This document shows positions 52,812 through 63,133 of a stretch of DNA of 64,000 nt, piece by piece. A program made the position numbers and the translations under genes. The DNA comes from Phycisphaerales bacterium (GTDB lineage: Bacteria > Planctomycetota > Phycisphaerae > Phycisphaerales > UBA1924). The notes below the pieces were generated by a model that saw only the letters and a list, made by a program, of their open reading frames with translations, was not told the DNA's origin and searched no databases. The stretch's first letter is position 1. Every line of letters starts with the position of its first letter. Location: NCBI GenBank assembly GCA_022072615.1, contig JAJVHS010000081.1:1-64000 (forward strand), in the 5' to 3' direction.

Positions 52812-53530
52812 TCATCGCCGACCTGCACCTGGGCAAGTCCGAGGCCTACGCCGCCTCCGGCATGCCCGTTCCGCCCGGTGTCATCGACGACGACCTCGCA
52901 CGCATCGAGGCGCTGCTCACCGCCACCCGAGCCGACCGCGTCCTGGTGGTGGGGGACCTCCTCCACGCGCCCGTCGGCCTCGCGCCCGCGCTAGTCGACC
53001 TCGTCGCCGCCTGGCGCACGCGCTGCCGTGCCGTGCTCGAACTCGTCCCCGGCAACCACGACCTTCGCATCGAGACCGTCGCCGCCGCGTGGGAGCTTCG
53101 CCTCCACGGTCGGTTCCTCATCGACGGCGAGATCGCCTTTGTTCACGACCCGCTCGACGCCGCCGAAGTGCTGGTGGATCACCCCGGCGTGGAGTTTGTC
53201 TGGACCGGCCACGTCCACCCGGGCGTGCGTCTCAAGGCCGGCGGTGACCGCCTGCTCCTGCCGTGTTTCTATCTCGCCCCGCAATACGGCATCCTGCCGG
53301 CGTTCTCCCGCTTCACCGGCGTCGTGGCCATGGACGACCGCGAGCCGGGTTCGACCGCCTACGCCATCGCCGAGGACCGCATCTTCAACGCCACCGCCCT
53401 GCGCGGGCTCACGACTTGCCCAGCTTGGCTTCCAGCATCGTCCGAGCCTCCGGCAGCGACAGCACCTTCGCCGAAAGTTCGGCGCCGCGCCGGCCCTGCT
53501 CGTGGTCCAGCGACCCGTCGATCGCGTTGA
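52718..53530 (+). CDS. pdeM: Ligase-associated metallophosphoesterase
   Basis: A 270-residue calcineurin-like phosphoesterase, the fourth member of the ligase-associated repair module. Metal motifs: LIIADLHLGKSEA (D35, H37), VVGDLLH, VPGNHDLRIE, and GHVHPGVRL. The catalytic domain ends at about residue 225; the remaining 45 residues (PAWLPASSEPPAATAP onward) are basic/low-complexity and are encoded opposite the end of the crotonase gene at 53409. The start overlaps the helicase gene by 94 bases, so the true start could lie slightly downstream, but the segment FDITIAGHAFHLSPWRAAFW is typical and fixes it near here. Confidence 0.9.
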   Translation: MGESGFDITIAGHAFHLSPWRAAFWHARRTLIIADLHLGKSEAYAASGMPVPPGVIDDDLARIEALLTATRADRVLVVGDLLHAPVGLAPALVDLVAAWRTRCRAVLELVPGNHDLRIETVAAAWELRLHGRFLIDGEIAFVHDPLDAAEVLVDHPGVEFVWTGHVHPGVRLKAGGDRLLLPCFYLAPQYGILPAFSRFTGVVAMDDREPGSTAYAIAEDRIFNATALRGLTTCPAWLPASSEPPAATAPSPKVRRRAGPARGPATRRSR

Positions 53531-54167
53531 GCAGGTTTTTCGTGGCCCGCAGCGCCTCGGGGCCCCCCGTCGCCAGCCGCGCCGCCATCTCGTCGGCCGC
53601 GGCATCAAGGTCGCCGACCCCCGGCACCACGCGGTTCACCATCCCCGCCTCGAACGCCTGCTGGCCGCTCATCAGCCCGCCCATCAAGAGGATCTGCCTC
53701 GCCCGCCCCGCCCCCACGCGCCGCACCAGCCACGGCGCTACCACCGCCGGGCACACCCCAAGGTCAACCTCCGGGAACCCCATCTTCGAATCCGCGTGCG
53801 TGATCGACACGTCGCACACACACGCCAGACCGCACCCGCCGCCGATCGCCGCCCCGTTCACCTTGCCCAGCACCACCATCGGCAGCGACCTGATCTTGAT
53901 GCACAGCTCCGCCAGGAGGTGCAGGAGCTCGAACGCCGCGCGGCTGTCGGGCGATCCCACCACCGCCTTCAAGTCCATCCCCGCGCAGAACGCCTTGCCC
54001 GCGCCCGTCAGCACAACCACCGACAGGTCGCCCCGCCCCAGGAGTTCATCCATCCGCTCGTGCAGCGCCCGCAGCAGCTCGATCGACAGCGCGTTACGAG
54101 CCTCCGGCCGGTTGATCACCAGCGTCCCGATCCGCCCCTGGCTCGTCACCGTCGCAAGCTCGCTCAT
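53409..54167 (-). CDS. Enoyl-CoA hydratase/isomerase family protein (crotonase fold)
   Basis: A 252-residue crotonase-fold protein. The N-terminal segment INRPEARNALSIELLRAL, the first oxyanion region AFCAGMDLKAV and the second, GKVNGAAIGGGCGLACVCD, are typical. The catalytic Glu expected in the (G/F)xPE segment is present (MGFPEVDLGV), while the other Glu of classical enoyl-CoA hydratases is not seen. It may act in fatty-acid, amino-acid or short-chain acyl-CoA breakdown. ATG 54167 was chosen; the in-frame part upstream is not family-like. Tandem with a diverged paralogue at 54193 (25 bases apart). Its end overlaps pdeM on the other strand by 122 bases. Confidence 0.88.
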   Translation of the reverse strand: MSELATVTSQGRIGTLVINRPEARNALSIELLRALHERMDELLGRGDLSVVVLTGAGKAFCAGMDLKAVVGSPDSRAAFELLHLLAELCIKIRSLPMVVLGKVNGAAIGGGCGLACVCDVSITHADSKMGFPEVDLGVCPAVVAPWLVRRVGAGRARQILLMGGLMSGQQAFEAGMVNRVVPGVGDLDAAADEMAARLATGGPEALRATKNLLNAIDGSLDHEQGRRGAELSAKVLSLPEARTMLEAKLGKS

Positions 54168-54192
54168 CCCTTGCAATCTCCACGCATCGCCT

Positions 54193-54936
54193 TCATCGCC
54201 CCGACCGACCCGCCCACGCCTGCGGCAGAAGCTCACGCTGCTCGGCCGACCCTACCAGCGCCATCGACGCCCCGAGCCCCGCTCGCAGGCGTTCGGCATC
54301 CACCGATCCGTCCACCTCGTTCAGCCATCGCTTCGTGAACGCCATCGCGTGCCGCGGCTTGCCCGCCAGCAGAGTCGCCAGCTCGATCGCCCGAGCTTCG
54401 CACGCCGCCGCATCCGCGGCGCACTCGTGCACCAGACCGATCCGAGCCGCCTCGACCCCGTCCACCAACCCCGGATCCAGGAGCCGCCCCCGGGCATTGC
54501 CGTTCCCCGCCGTCACCGTCAGCATCGGCGCTGACACCGCCGGCGAGAAACCCAGCCGCACCACCGGGTACCCCAGTTTCGCCCCCGCGCTGGTCACCGC
54601 AAGGTCCGCCGCCGCCACCATCGCGCACCCGCCCGCCACCGCGGCCCCGTGAGCGCTCACGACGACCGGCGAAGGATGCTCACGCATCGTCACGCACACG
54701 CTCGCGAGCCCTTCGAGCAGCTTCCCCAGCACCGTTTCATCATCCCGGCAGGCCGTCAGATCAAACCCCGAGCAGAAAACATCGCCCACCCCCGAGAGCA
54801 CGATCGCTCGGGCGCTCATCGCGTTGTCGAACGCCTGCCGCAGAGACCCGAGCATCGCCACCGTCAGCGCGTTGCGCTTCTCCGGCCTGTCGAGCCGAAT
54901 CACCGCGACGTCACCGATGGAATCTGTCCGCAGCAC
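54193..54936 (-). CDS. Crotonase-fold protein, probably without canonical hydratase active site
   Basis: About 247 residues, related to the neighbouring crotonase. The oxyanion regions VFCSGFDLTAC and AHGAAVAGGCAMVAAAD are intact, but the position of the catalytic Glu, which is PEVDLG in the neighbour, reads GYPVVRLGFSP here, with Val in place of Glu. It may therefore catalyse a different reaction of the superfamily (isomerase, thioesterase-type) or a regulatory function. The start is uncertain: GTG 54936 is preferred because a TACGCT hexamer (54943-54948) ends 6 bases upstream; TTG 54966 and a GTG between are alternatives. Confidence 0.8.
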   Translation of the reverse strand: MLRTDSIGDVAVIRLDRPEKRNALTVAMLGSLRQAFDNAMSARAIVLSGVGDVFCSGFDLTACRDDETVLGKLLEGLASVCVTMREHPSPVVVSAHGAAVAGGCAMVAAADLAVTSAGAKLGYPVVRLGFSPAVSAPMLTVTAGNGNARGRLLDPGLVDGVEAARIGLVHECAADAAACEARAIELATLLAGKPRHAMAFTKRWLNEVDGSVDAERLRAGLGASMALVGSAEQRELLPQAWAGRSGR

Positions 54937-55036
54937 GGGCACAGCGTAGCGGCAAGTCACTTGCAACGCCCGTCATCGACGCACCCGTTCCCGTGGTGCG
55001 TCGCTGCCTCGATGCCTCGGTGCCTTGATGCCTGCT

Positions 55037-56740
<1,704 letters not shown>

Positions 56741-56957
56741 GTTCGTTCCCTCTGGCTGCGTGCGCTCAAGACCTGACGCTCGCCGCTGAGCGCCGAGCAG
56801 GCCTCGCGGGCCGCTCGGAGTCGCCCCCCTGCCGAGTCGCCTGAGCCTATCGCGCACCGCGGCGCTGTACAAGCCCGCGGTCCCACATTCTCATTCATCG
56901 GCTCGCGCGCTGCGGCGATTCAGGCTCCCCGCGCCCGATGCACGCCGCGATCCCCGC

Positions 56958-58532
56958 TCAGGAAATCCCGCGCGGTGGCCCCGTCTCGACCCCGTCGAAG
57001 TGCGCCGCGCTCATCCACCCCGCGTGACGCATCAAGCCGCTGATGACGCCGATATCCGGCGCGATCGGCCGATCGTCCGTGAGCACCGGGATCACACTGC
57101 GGATTCTCTGGTGCGCCAACTCGATCACGCGGCCGCTGCGAAGCGGCCGGTGGTACTCGAGTCCCTGCGCCGCGCACAGGATCTCGATCGCCACCACGTG
57201 CGTCGCAAGCTCGAGCGCACGCCTCGCCTTCGCCGCCGACCGCGGCCCGAATGAGTTGTAATCCTCGATCCCCGCGCTGGTCGGGATGTTCGCCACCGAC
57301 GCCGGCGCCGCCAGGCCGATGATCTCGTTGCAGCACGCCGCCGCGGTGTACTGCGCGATCATCAGCCCCGAGTTCAGCGCCGGACGCGGCGTCAGGTAGT
57401 GGGGGAGCTCGCTCTCCTTCTCGTACGCCGCGAGCATCCAGAACGTCCGCCGCTCGCTGATCCCCGCGATGTGGGACACGGCGATCGCGAGCGTGTCCAG
57501 CGGGATGGCCACCGGCATCCCATGAAAATTGCCGGCAGAAATGATCGAAGCCTCCGCCTTGCCCTCGGGCCCGAACACCAGCGGGTTGTCCGTCACCGCA
57601 GCCAGTTCTCGCTCGACCGCCCCATTCACGTATAGCATCGCATCCGCCGCCGCGCCCAGGACCGCCGGTGCGCACCGGAACGAGTAGGGGTCCTGCACCC
57701 GAGGGTCGTCCTCCCGGTGCGACACCAGGATCTCGCTCCCCGCCAGCAGCTCCCGCATCGCCGCCGCCACCAGCCCCGGGCCCCGCTGCGCACGAGCCTC
57801 GTACACCCGGGCATCCAGGAACGCATCAGTCGCCCTCGCCGCGTCGATCGACATCGCCGCCGCCGTGATCGCCGCCCGCATCAGCGCCCTCGCGTCCGCC
57901 ACCAGCAGCGCCGCCTGCGCCGCCATCAGGTGCGTCCCGTTGATCATGGCGAGGCCTTCCTTGGCCTCGAGCACCAGGGCCGCGATCCCCGCCGTGCGCA
58001 GCGCATCGGCCGCCGGTTGAACCGCCCCCGTATCGGTGACGACATGGCCCTCGCCGATGCACGCCAGCGCCATGTGCGCCAGCGGCGCGAGATCGCCCGA
58101 CGCGCCCACAGACCCCGTCTCCGGCACCGCCGGCGTCACGCCCTTGTTGAGCATCTCGACCAGCGTCTGTGCGATCACCGGGCGGGCGCCCGACTTGCCC
58201 CTCGCCAGCGACGCCGCGAGCAGGAACATCATCCCCCGCACCGTTTCAACCGGCAGCAGGGGGCCGACGCCCGCCGAATGGCTGCGGATCAGGTTGCGCT
58301 GCAGCGCCGCAACGTCGTGATCGGCGATCCGCGTCCGCGAAAGCGACCCGAACCCGGTATTGATCCCGTAGTGAGCCCGCCCGTCGGACAGGCACCCCTC
58401 GACCACCCGGCGGCTCGCCGCCATCCGCTCGACCGCCGCCGGGGCGATCGAAACCTTGGCCCCGTGCCGAGCCACCGCCTCGACCGCGCCGATCCCCTGC
58501 CCGCCCTCGTCGATCACGACCTGCGTGTGCAT
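56958..58532 (-). CDS. hutH: Histidine ammonia-lyase
   Basis: A 524-residue histidase that converts histidine to urocanate and ammonia. The Ala-Ser-Gly that forms the MIO prosthetic group is at 144-146 in GSVGASGDLAPLAHMAL. Other signatures are HYGINTGFGSLSRTRI, LQRNLIRSHSAGVG, and the second-half segments NGTHLMAAQAALL and GNFHGMPVAIPLDTLAIA. The start is ATG 58532; the ORF is open upstream through the next, divergent gene but is not coding there. hutU follows on the same strand. An AATACT hexamer lies 6 bases before the start. No HutC-like repressor gene is nearby. Confidence 0.95.
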   Translation of the reverse strand: MHTQVVIDEGGQGIGAVEAVARHGAKVSIAPAAVERMAASRRVVEGCLSDGRAHYGINTGFGSLSRTRIADHDVAALQRNLIRSHSAGVGPLLPVETVRGMMFLLAASLARGKSGARPVIAQTLVEMLNKGVTPAVPETGSVGASGDLAPLAHMALACIGEGHVVTDTGAVQPAADALRTAGIAALVLEAKEGLAMINGTHLMAAQAALLVADARALMRAAITAAAMSIDAARATDAFLDARVYEARAQRGPGLVAAAMRELLAGSEILVSHREDDPRVQDPYSFRCAPAVLGAAADAMLYVNGAVERELAAVTDNPLVFGPEGKAEASIISAGNFHGMPVAIPLDTLAIAVSHIAGISERRTFWMLAAYEKESELPHYLTPRPALNSGLMIAQYTAAACCNEIIGLAAPASVANIPTSAGIEDYNSFGPRSAAKARRALELATHVVAIEILCAAQGLEYHRPLRSGRVIELAHQRIRSVIPVLTDDRPIAPDIGVISGLMRHAGWMSAAHFDGVETGPPRGIS

Positions 58533-58680
58533 GCGGCCAGTATTGGACCGTTCGCCACTCGGTGCCACTGGCGGCGAGCCCGCCGGTGCTGTCTCCGGCC
58601 CGGCCCGTGCCAATGCCGCTCTGGGCAAAGTCCGTGCTACCACGCACGCCGTCCCGCTTTGAAACCGCCGCCACTTCAGG

Positions 58681-58686
58681 TACGCT
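58681..58686 (+). promoter_or_regulatory. -10-like hexamer TACGCT of the second pseudopilin gene
   Basis: TACGCT ends 11 bases before the GTG at 58698; no Shine-Dalgarno is evident. Confidence 0.35.
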
Positions 58687-58697
58687 GGTGACCAGCA

Positions 58698-59483
58698 GTG
58701 ATCCGCACTCGCGCTCACCCACGCGTCGCCTTCACGCTCATCGAGCTGCTCGTGGTCATCGCCATCATCGCGGTCCTCATCGGGATCCTCCTGCCCGCGC
58801 TCGGCCACTCGCGCCAGATCACCAAGCAGCTCAAGTGCGGCGCCCAGCTCGGGCAGATCGCCTCGCTCGTCACCCAGTACGGCAACGACTACAAGGACCT
58901 GTTTCCCCCGCACCGTTCGCCCAAGTTCAATAACCAGGACGCCGAATGGTGGTGGGCGACGCTCATCTACACCAACTACCAGGACCGCGGCCTGCTCACC
59001 GCCTCCCAGGCCGCCAAAGACGAGCACCACAAGCAGCTCTTCCGTTGCCCATCCGTCAGCAACCCCCGAGTGGATTACGGCCTCAAGTGGTCGTGGTCCT
59101 TCACCGCCCACAAGGTCGGCTACGGGTACAACGCCTTCTGGCTCGGCTTCTCGCCCTACACCATGGCCGACGCCGCCGGCGTCGACAACTGGTGGGCCAA
59201 GCGCGACGGCCGGGACCTCCGCACGCGCCCGACCTTCCAGATCGCCAACGTGGTCAGCCCCTCCCGCTGCCTGTTCACCGGCGAAACCAATCCCAAGCCC
59301 GACGGCAAATGGTCGTCCACGCTCTGGTTCCCGTACATCCAGGCGGCAAACGAGGGGCTCAACATCCGCCACTTCCGGACCGGCAACGCCGTCTTCGTCG
59401 ACGGCCACTACGAGTCGCTCCAGGACGACCAGATCAACGACCCCGTCAAGTTCCGCAGCAAGTGGGATCCGACGCTGAGGTAG
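58698..59483 (+). CDS. Prepilin-like secreted protein with H-x9-DG C-terminal motif
   Basis: A 261-residue pseudopilin-type protein starting at GTG 58698. The basic N-terminus is followed by [18 protein letters not shown], the prepilin cleavage site and helix, and near the C-terminus by RHFRTGNAVFVDG, an exact H-(9)-DG motif. The globular part has two cysteines (KCGAQ, RCPSV) and many aromatic residues. It belongs to the same broad family as the protein at 16747, but the two are not close copies. Function is unknown. Divergent from hutH, and followed by a possible weak terminator. Confidence 0.82.
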   Translation: MIRTRAHPRVAFTLIELLVVIAIIAVLIGILLPALGHSRQITKQLKCGAQLGQIASLVTQYGNDYKDLFPPHRSPKFNNQDAEWWWATLIYTNYQDRGLLTASQAAKDEHHKQLFRCPSVSNPRVDYGLKWSWSFTAHKVGYGYNAFWLGFSPYTMADAAGVDNWWAKRDGRDLRTRPTFQIANVVSPSRCLFTGETNPKPDGKWSSTLWFPYIQAANEGLNIRHFRTGNAVFVDGHYESLQDDQINDPVKFRSKWDPTLR

Positions 59484-59490
59484 CGGGCAC

Positions 59491-59516
59491 GAAAGTGCTG
59501 GCCCCGGGGGCCTTTC
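59491..59516 (+). terminator. Possible weak terminator after the pseudopilin
   Basis: An imperfect hairpin: gaaag (59491-59495) with ctttc (59512-59516) outside, and ggccc (59500-59504) with gggcc (59508-59512) inside. There is almost no T-tract, so this is doubtful. Confidence 0.3.
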
Positions 59517-59618
59517 GTCAAGAACGGCGGGTACGGTTGAGGCCACCGCGGGCCGGGGAGTACGGGTCCCCGGACTGCCGCGTTTCCGAGGGCTCCCATC
59601 TCTTCAAGGTCCGATAAT

Positions 59619-60911
59619 ATGCGTTATGTAAAACAGAATGCACTGGCCCGCTTCTCCCCATCCAGGCCGTGTTTTCCCGGCTCAAACCGCCGTCCAGCCC
59701 TCGCCGCCGCCATGCTGCTGGCCCTCATCCTCGGCCCGCTGACCTCGCTCGTCCCCCGGGCGGCCGCCCAGGGCTCGATGGCGATGTCTTTCTTCTCCGA
59801 CGGCGATTTCACCCCCACCCTCTCACGGTCGGACCTCGATGTCTTCGTCCGCGTGCTCAAGCTCAAGGATGCCGAGATCGCGGCCATGAACGACCTGTAC
59901 GAGGGCTACTCCGAGACCATCCGCCGCGAGGCCCGGCACATCCGTGAAGTCGTCTTCGACGCCATCGAGGAATCGGAGTCCTACAGCGACCCCGGCAAGC
60001 TCGACCCGGCCCAGGAAGCCCTCACCAAGTGGCGCGAGCAGGCTGAGGTGCTCAAGCGAACCTTCATCGACGACCTCAAGTCGCTGCTCACACGCGAACA
60101 GGAGGAACGCTGGCCCATCGTCGAGCGGGAACTCCGCCGCATGAAGAACATGGGCGGGCGCCTCACCGGTGAAGGGCTCGACGTCGTCCGCCTGGTCTCG
60201 GACCTCAAGCTCAACCCCCCGCCGCCCGGCGTCGAGGACGCACTCGAGGTCTACAGCCAGGAACTCGACCGCCTCCTGATCCAGCGGAACGCGTTCATCG
60301 ATCAGAACTCACCCCGCTTCGAGGAACTCATCAAGTCCGACCCGCAGGCCGCGGAGATCATGTTCCGCGACGCGACCCGCATCCGGGCATCGATCCGGGA
60401 CCTGAACCTCCGAACGATCGCGGCCATCAGCGCCATGCTGCCGCCCGACGCCCAGCGCCGCCTCCAGGATGCGATCAACCAGCAGGTCAACCGCCGTGTG
60501 GAGGTCAAGAGCCGGGCCGAAGGCCAGTTGAACGAGGCCCGCAAGCTCGATGACCTCACGCCCGACCAGGTCGCCCAGCTTGACGAACTGGAACAGTGGT
60601 ACACCGCCCGCGTTGATCCGTGGAAACTGCGGGTGCTCGACGCCCTCCGCGAGTCGGAGGAGACCGACCTCCCCACGGCGCTGCGGCAGGCGCTGGGCCG
60701 CGAGCCGCCCCCTCGAGAGGGCGACCACAACGCGCAGTGGCGGCTGCCGCCCGACCACCCCCTGCTGAAGCTCCGGCTCGAGCGGCTCGAGGTCGACCGC
60801 GAGATGCGCCGCAAGCTGGGCAACATCCTGACGCTCGGCCAGCGGGAGGACCTGCCGCCCGGGCGGGACGCCTACGCCGTCTTCAACGATTTCACGCCCG
60901 GGACTCTGTAG
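59619..60911 (+). CDS. Secreted helical protein with LTxxQ-like motifs
   Basis: A 430-residue protein that I do not recognise. The N-terminus has about 25 residues rich in Arg/Pro before a hydrophobic stretch (ALAAAMLLALILGPLTSLVP, then RAAAQ), so it is probably exported. The mature part is almost entirely charged helix, likely coiled coil, with three LTxxQ motifs (LTREQ, LTPDQ, LTLGQ), reminiscent of Spy/CpxP-type periplasmic proteins. A GATAAT hexamer lies directly before the ATG at 59619, and AAGG about 10 bases upstream, so the true start may be elsewhere. The 3' end overlaps the convergent GNAT gene by 20 bases. Confidence 0.6.
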   Translation: MRYVKQNALARFSPSRPCFPGSNRRPALAAAMLLALILGPLTSLVPRAAAQGSMAMSFFSDGDFTPTLSRSDLDVFVRVLKLKDAEIAAMNDLYEGYSETIRREARHIREVVFDAIEESESYSDPGKLDPAQEALTKWREQAEVLKRTFIDDLKSLLTREQEERWPIVERELRRMKNMGGRLTGEGLDVVRLVSDLKLNPPPPGVEDALEVYSQELDRLLIQRNAFIDQNSPRFEELIKSDPQAAEIMFRDATRIRASIRDLNLRTIAAISAMLPPDAQRRLQDAINQQVNRRVEVKSRAEGQLNEARKLDDLTPDQVAQLDELEQWYTARVDPWKLRVLDALRESEETDLPTALRQALGREPPPREGDHNAQWRLPPDHPLLKLRLERLEVDREMRRKLGNILTLGQREDLPPGRDAYAVFNDFTPGTL

Positions 60912-61395
60912 CCGCGTCGCGCGGCCCGAGCCGCAGCTCGAAGTAGAGCGTGTCCTCGATCGGGTCGTCGTTGTAGCGTTCGGTCGGCACAAAGCCGAGC
61001 GATCGGTACAGCTTCTGGGCCTCGTACATGTCCGCGGAGGTGTCGAGCTTCATCCGCTCGTACCCGATCGACCGGGCATCGGCAATCAGCCGCTGGGCGA
61101 TGGCCCGGGCAACCCCCCTGCCCCGGGCGGCCTGGCGGACGTACATCCGCTTGAGTTCCGCGACGCCCGGCGCGATCTCGCGGATCGCCGCGCAGCCGAC
61201 CGCGGTCTCCCCGATCCGAGCGACGTACATCCGGCCCGTCGGCGGCCCGTACTTGCCGGGCAGCGACCTCATTTCCGCCTCGAAACCCTGGAAACACAGG
61301 CTGAAGGGCAGCGAGGCCGCGTACTCCTCGCACAGCCGGCGGAACTCGTCGCAAGCGGCGCCCTCGCAGGCGTCCACGATCTCAAAGGCGTCCAT
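60892..61395 (-). CDS. GNAT family acetyltransferase
   Basis: A 167-residue GCN5-related N-acetyltransferase. The acetyl-CoA binding motif A is in ELKRMYVRQAARGRGVARAI (RxxGxG/A form), followed by the segment EAQKLYRSLGFVPTERYND. Substrate unknown. ATG 61395 was chosen (the in-frame extension to 61578 is not family-like), with GGACAGG upstream. Divergent from the TlpA-like gene and convergent with the secreted helical protein (20-base overlap). Confidence 0.85.
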   Translation of the reverse strand: MDAFEIVDACEGAACDEFRRLCEEYAASLPFSLCFQGFEAEMRSLPGKYGPPTGRMYVARIGETAVGCAAIREIAPGVAELKRMYVRQAARGRGVARAIAQRLIADARSIGYERMKLDTSADMYEAQKLYRSLGFVPTERYNDDPIEDTLYFELRLGPRDAATESRA

Positions 61396-61502
61396 CCTGT
61401 CCGTTCCCCAGTAGGCTCCCACGGCGCCGCGATCGGCGGCAATACACTGTACCGGCTCGCACGCGTGGTGCGGCCGTCGTTTCCAGTGCCGGAGAATCCG
61501 AT

Positions 61503-62138
61503 ATGCCCGCTCTGAAATCGCGTTCGATCGTGCTCGCCTCGGCCGTCCTGCTCGCGTCCGCCGGCCTGGTTGTGGCACAGCCCGCCGCCGACAAGCCCGC
61601 GGAGAAGCCCGCCCAGAAGGAGCGCGAGATCACGCTCAAGGTCGGCGACAAGGCCCCCGCCATCAAGGTCGATAAGTGGATCAAGGGCGAGCAGGTCACC
61701 GGCTTTGAGAAGGGCCGGACCTACGTGGTCGAGTTCTGGGCGACCTGGTGCGGCCCGTGCCGTGCCAGCATCCCCCACCTCACCGAGCTCCAGAAGCAGC
61801 ACAAGGACGTCACCGTCATCGGCGTGACCGGCAGCGAGCGCAAGCCCGCCTCCGGGCCCGACAATCGCCTGGAGAATCTCGAGAAGTTCGTGAAGGACCA
61901 GGGCGAGAAGATGGACTACCGCGTCGCGTACGACTCCGACCGCGAGATGGTCAAGGAGTGGATGGACGCTTCCGGCCAGGCCGGCATCCCCACCGCCTTC
62001 ATCGTCGATGGCGAGGGCAAGATCGCCTGGATCGGCCACCCGCTCAAGATGGACGAGCCGCTCAAGCAGATCGCCTCGGGCAAGCCCGTGACCGACGACG
62101 GCAAGAAGGACCAGAAGAAGGACGGCAAGAAGAAGTAG
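61503..62138 (+). CDS. Secreted TlpA-like thioredoxin
   Basis: A 211-residue exported redoxin. The signal peptide is RSIVLASAVLLASAGLVVAQ; the thioredoxin fold has VGDKAPAIKVDKW and VVEFWATWCGPCRASIPHL with redox cysteines C83 and C86, and the cis-Pro region AGIPTAFIVDGEG. The C-terminal tail is Lys-rich (KKDQKKDGKKK). It is smaller than the TlpA protein at 20534 and has CGPC instead of CPPC. CGGAG precedes the ATG, and a TACACT hexamer lies about 55 bases upstream as a possible -10. Confidence 0.87.
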   Translation: MPALKSRSIVLASAVLLASAGLVVAQPAADKPAEKPAQKEREITLKVGDKAPAIKVDKWIKGEQVTGFEKGRTYVVEFWATWCGPCRASIPHLTELQKQHKDVTVIGVTGSERKPASGPDNRLENLEKFVKDQGEKMDYRVAYDSDREMVKEWMDASGQAGIPTAFIVDGEGKIAWIGHPLKMDEPLKQIASGKPVTDDGKKDQKKDGKKK

Positions 62139-62503
62139 GCGTTCGAGATCCATCCGACGCACGAGTCCAGGAGCCCGGGTCATGCCCGGGCTCCTGTCAT
62201 TTGGGGCCGGTGATGCGAGTGAGCCACCCGGTCGCTCGGTCCTTCGGCCCGCGCACGGATGTTGACGATCCCCGCAAACACGGTGTGCAGGCGTCCTGCC
62301 GCGTCGATGGCGGCCGGCACCCGTGGGCCCCACCCACGGGTTCGAAACGCGGCCGAAGCGATCGTGGCGCATATCCACAGCGGTGCGCACGCCGGTGGTC
62401 GTTACACGCGTGAAAACCACGTGCATGCCGCAGGCGCCATTGGCCCGCCGGACCGCATCGCCCGCGCTGGAACTTATATCATGCCCGGCAAGCTGGGGGC
62501 CTC
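62139..62503. other. Intergenic region after the TlpA-like gene
   Basis: 365 bases without a supported gene. It holds a probable terminator at 62169-62202 and an 8-bp hairpin (cccgtggg 62320-62327 with cccacggg 62333-62340) without a T-tract. A possible -10, TATATC at 62475-62480, lies upstream of the zinc-ribbon gene. A short ORF at 62259-62507 has no coding character. Confidence 0.5.
62169..62202 (+). terminator. Probable terminator after the TlpA-like gene
   Basis: An 11-bp perfect stem (aggagcccggg 62169-62179 with cccgggctcct 62185-62195) and a 5-base loop, followed by gtcattt. The stem is strong and the T-tract is weak. Confidence 0.65.
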
Positions 62504-63133
62504 ATGAACCATCTGCACGCCACCATCACCGATCCCGTCGCGTGCGTGACCTGCACCTACAGCCTGGTCGGGCTGGACGTCGACGGCAAGTGCCCCGAGT
62601 GCGGGACGGCGATCTCCGCGTCGCACCCCTTGTGCCCGCGCTGCCACAAGGTTTCCGGGGCGCCGGTGGCCCTGCTGCGCATCGAGGAATCCAGCCGGGC
62701 GTGCTGGTGCTGCCCCGCGTGCGGCGGGCTTGGCTTTGATCCCGGGCAGTTGGCTCGGACGATCGCGTCACGGCCGGTGCCCGTCGACGCGGACCCGACC
62801 CGGCCCGCGGTTCATGTCATCGAGCACCAGGCCCCTATCTCGTGCGGCCGCTGCCGCACGCCGTCGACGAGCTTCTCGATCGACGCCGCCACGGTCATCG
62901 ACCGCTGCGAGCGGTGCAAGATGGTCTGGGTTGACAGGAGCGAGCTGCCGGCGTTGGTGCAGTACATCCGCCGCATCATCGGCGAGCGGAAGATCCCGCC
63001 GCGGCTGGAGGAACTGCTGGAAAACCCGGCCGCGATGCGCGGCGCGGTGCAGGGGCGGGAGAAGCTGGACGAGGGGTCGCTGCTCGTCACCGAGGTGGTG
63101 CTGGGGATTCTCGCCTTGGTGTTCGGCCCGTGA
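62504..63133 (+). CDS. Multi-zinc-ribbon protein of unknown function
   Basis: A 209-residue protein with six CxxC pairs (CVTC, CPEC, CPRC, CPAC, CGRC, CERC), enough for three zinc ribbons over residues 14-140. The third resembles the transcription-factor-type zinc finger (ISCGRCRTPS ... DRCERCKMVWVDRSEL). The end is a hydrophobic helix (VTEVVLGILALVFGP). The role could be nucleic-acid binding or membrane-linked regulation, but there is no direct evidence. GGGGG lies about 6 bases before the ATG, and a TATATC/TATCAT sequence about 25 bases upstream may be the -10. It ends directly next to proS on the other strand. Confidence 0.65.
   Translation: MNHLHATITDPVACVTCTYSLVGLDVDGKCPECGTAISASHPLCPRCHKVSGAPVALLRIEESSRACWCCPACGGLGFDPGQLARTIASRPVPVDADPTRPAVHVIEHQAPISCGRCRTPSTSFSIDAATVIDRCERCKMVWVDRSELPALVQYIRRIIGERKIPPRLEELLENPAAMRGAVQGREKLDEGSLLVTEVVLGILALVFGP

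Noticed and set aside
62259-62507. A short ORF between the TlpA-like and zinc-ribbon genes
   Set aside because: It has no start signal or coding character, contains a hairpin and overlaps the next gene's start.
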